NCBI GenBank assembly: GCA_964023275.1 | Contig: OZ029917.1 | Span: 20,433,988-20,497,987, forward strand | Reading direction: 5' to 3' | Source: Norana najaformis | Lineage: Eukaryota; Annelida; Clitellata; Crassiclitellata; Hormogastridae | Length of the DNA: 64,000 nucleotides | Part shown: piece by piece, positions 62,701 through 64,000 of the stretch | Layout of the letters: every line of letters starts with the position of its first letter | Position numbering within the stretch: position 1 is the stretch's first letter | Translations under genes and position numbers: made by a program | The notes under the pieces: model-generated | Databases searched by the model: none | Seen by the model: the letters and a program-made list of their open reading frames with translations, nothing else | Told to the model about the DNA's origin: nothing

Positions 62701-63830
62701 ATCATGATACCCTTGGATGACCACAGCAGTTCTTACCGTGCAGGCTTGCTGAAGTCCAGACATATGCTAAAGTTTCACATGTTTTGAACTATGTGCAAAA
62801 TGTGCTGCACTGGCTTCTCACGGGATTACATGGGGGTGAGCTTTGGCAGTTGTTGCAGCTCCAGAATACATCAAGTTGCTGTGCTTTGCAGTCTAGTGCC
62901 AGTCACTTTGAAGGTAATTGCATTCTGTAGCCCACGAGGACCTGCTGTGCAACTTTACAATTATGCAAACACTTCGTGCCCTCTCGTGCTCGGAAGCATC
63001 CTTCTGGAATGATCTTCTACAGAAAATACAAACTCTTCCTCCACAAAAGGCTTAAGGAACGTTTTCAGCCTAGGTTAAGTCACACCTCTGTAAAACCTGT
63101 TAGACAGAGCTATGTTTCAGTGCCTCGGAGAGGTTCTTCAGAAGGTTCTCAGATGCATACAGACACGTCAGCTCTTTGGCTAGCGTGATACCCACCTCTG
63201 TTAGCCATAGTCCCTGGATCACAGAAGCGCAGTTTTGGATTAAAACACTATATTTATAGCATTTACAAATAACGTTTTGAAAATACATCTCTGGTAGAAT
63301 TAATGAATGCTGCAGTGCTTGACTGGAATGCTTCGGTTTGAAAATTCAAAGGCAACTGCACGATGTTCAGTTTAAGTTTATATTCACATATGTAGAATTT
63401 TATTAATTCGTGGTTCTGTTTTGTTATCCTGTCACATTTTCGATAATTTTAGATCAAGTTCTAAACTGGAGTTCCGCTTGGGTTACCATGCCATTCCTAG
63501 TATGAGGTAAGACCTTGAGGCTATTGATTTGCAGTATAAAAACTCAAATTCTACAATCTGTGTTATGCTTATTATCTACCCATAACTTTTATATATTGTC
63601 TGTCACCTTCTTGCAAGTATTTGTTCTAGTGCAGCATAAGTAATGTGTTCCAAAAGGGCCTCTATGTTTACAAAACAGAAAAATTAATCATGAATAATGT
63701 ATTTTAAATTTGTTCTGTTGTTACAGTCAAATACATCTTCATGTAATCAGCCAAGACTTTGATTCAGTATGTCTGAAGACAAAGAAACACTGGAATTCAT
63801 TCACAACTGAATACTTCATTAACTCATCTG
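59793..63830 (+). CDS. APTX: Aprataxin (HIT-domain DNA repair hydrolase), 3' end outside the window
   Basis: Four coding exons join in phase: 59793-59957, 61790-61908, 63453-63506 and 63727-63830. They start with a basic linker ('KRKMSGND', '[11 protein letters not shown]'), then 'VIIKDKYPK', '[13 protein letters not shown]', 'LRREH'-like '[12 protein letters not shown]', '[14 protein letters not shown]' and the HIT motif region '[14 protein letters not shown]' with '[12 protein letters not shown]'. Aprataxin removes AMP from abortive ligation ends in single-strand break repair. The HIT motif reads Q-I-H-L-H: the catalytic middle His is present and the first His of the vertebrate motif is Gln. 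No FHA domain is seen upstream. A possible acceptor (GCGCAG at 59774-59779) leaves room for an upstream FHA exon. The C-terminal zinc finger should lie beyond the window. Confidence 0.92.
60070..60305. mobile_element. Foldback/MITE-like element in aprataxin intron 1
   Basis: The left arm (GCGGGTCCAGATTTGGGGAC, TGTTACCAAATCTCACCAAAT) and right arm (ATTTGGTGAGATTCGGTAAC, AGTCCCCGAAT, GGACCAACCCGC) are reverse complements over about 45 bases with few differences. They flank a spacer of about 140 bases. No transposase is present. Confidence 0.65.
60600..61215 (-). mobile_element. LINE reverse transcriptase fragment in aprataxin intron 1
   Basis: Minus-strand frames read '[20 protein letters not shown]', '[20 protein letters not shown]' and, in later frames, 'FHIKYMCHA' and '[11 protein letters not shown]'. 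These match the thumb region of non-LTR reverse transcriptases (the usual '[11 protein letters not shown]' stretch). Stops and frame changes show decay. Confidence 0.7.
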
Positions 63831-64000
63831 GTAAAACTAAACTGTTGCTTTTATGGCTTTTGTGTACATTCTGATAACTGAGAAATAACACAGCTTTCAG
63901 AATTTCCCTCATAATTGTAGGCAGGTTCTGTTTTTGAGCTAGTATGTGTATTTCTATGACTAGAGAAACCTGGTAAATGTGTAATATGTAATATAGTTCT

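Noticed and set aside
62373-63188. Plus-strand frames in aprataxin intron 2
   Set aside because: They do not resemble aprataxin, and exons 61908 and 63453 join directly in phase; probably old repeat material.

Overview
The window looks like genomic DNA of an invertebrate animal, probably a lophotrochozoan such as a mollusc. That assignment is an inference: exons are short and split by introns with GT/AG borders, the proteins are metazoan families, and introns and spacers are full of decayed LINE, piggyBac, MULE, pogo-like and foldback elements. No bacterial, organellar or viral genes, CRISPR array or rRNA were seen.

Four protein genes can be assembled exon by exon with consistent splice phases. 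(1) About 2.29-15.35 kb, plus strand: a type I membrane protein with two C-type lectin-like domains, a WSC domain, a Thr/Ser-rich mucin-like stalk, one transmembrane segment and a charged tail; its signal-peptide exon was not found. (2) 21.34-29.82 kb, plus strand: a CUEDC2 orthologue (CUE ubiquitin-binding domain, conserved C-terminus), complete in seven coding exons. (3) 32.15-55.06 kb, minus strand: a large ubiquitin-specific protease (USP, peptidase C19), 16-17 coding exons and about 1,284-1,354 residues, with an unusual eight-ligand RING-like zinc motif inserted in the catalytic domain. (4) 59.79 kb to the right edge, plus strand: aprataxin (HIT-domain DNA repair hydrolase), 3' end outside the window.

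Genes 2 and 3 are convergent and both touch ubiquitin signalling; genes 3 and 4 are divergent with about 4.7 kb between their first recognised coding exons.

The rest is repeat-rich. Fossils of an L2/CR1-like LINE with a common 3' end occur at about 1.1-2.0, 3.7-4.7, 6.0, 15.4, 18.3-18.8, 52.0, 58.6 and 59.4 kb. Other LINE pieces lie at 14.0, 19.2, 28.3, 53.6-54.4, 55.3, 56.5-57.2 and 60.6-61.2 kb. DNA-transposon relics are a MULE (20.2-21.3 kb), a TA-flanked pogo/Tigger-like element (23.2-24.4 kb), a piggyBac relic (32.8-34.7 kb) and a long-inverted-repeat foldback (50.4-51.5 kb). Tandem repeats sit at 10.0, 13.0, 33, 36.4 and 38.2-38.7 kb.

The most interesting points are the RING-like insertion inside the USP core and the WSC module lying inside the intron that divides the first lectin domain.
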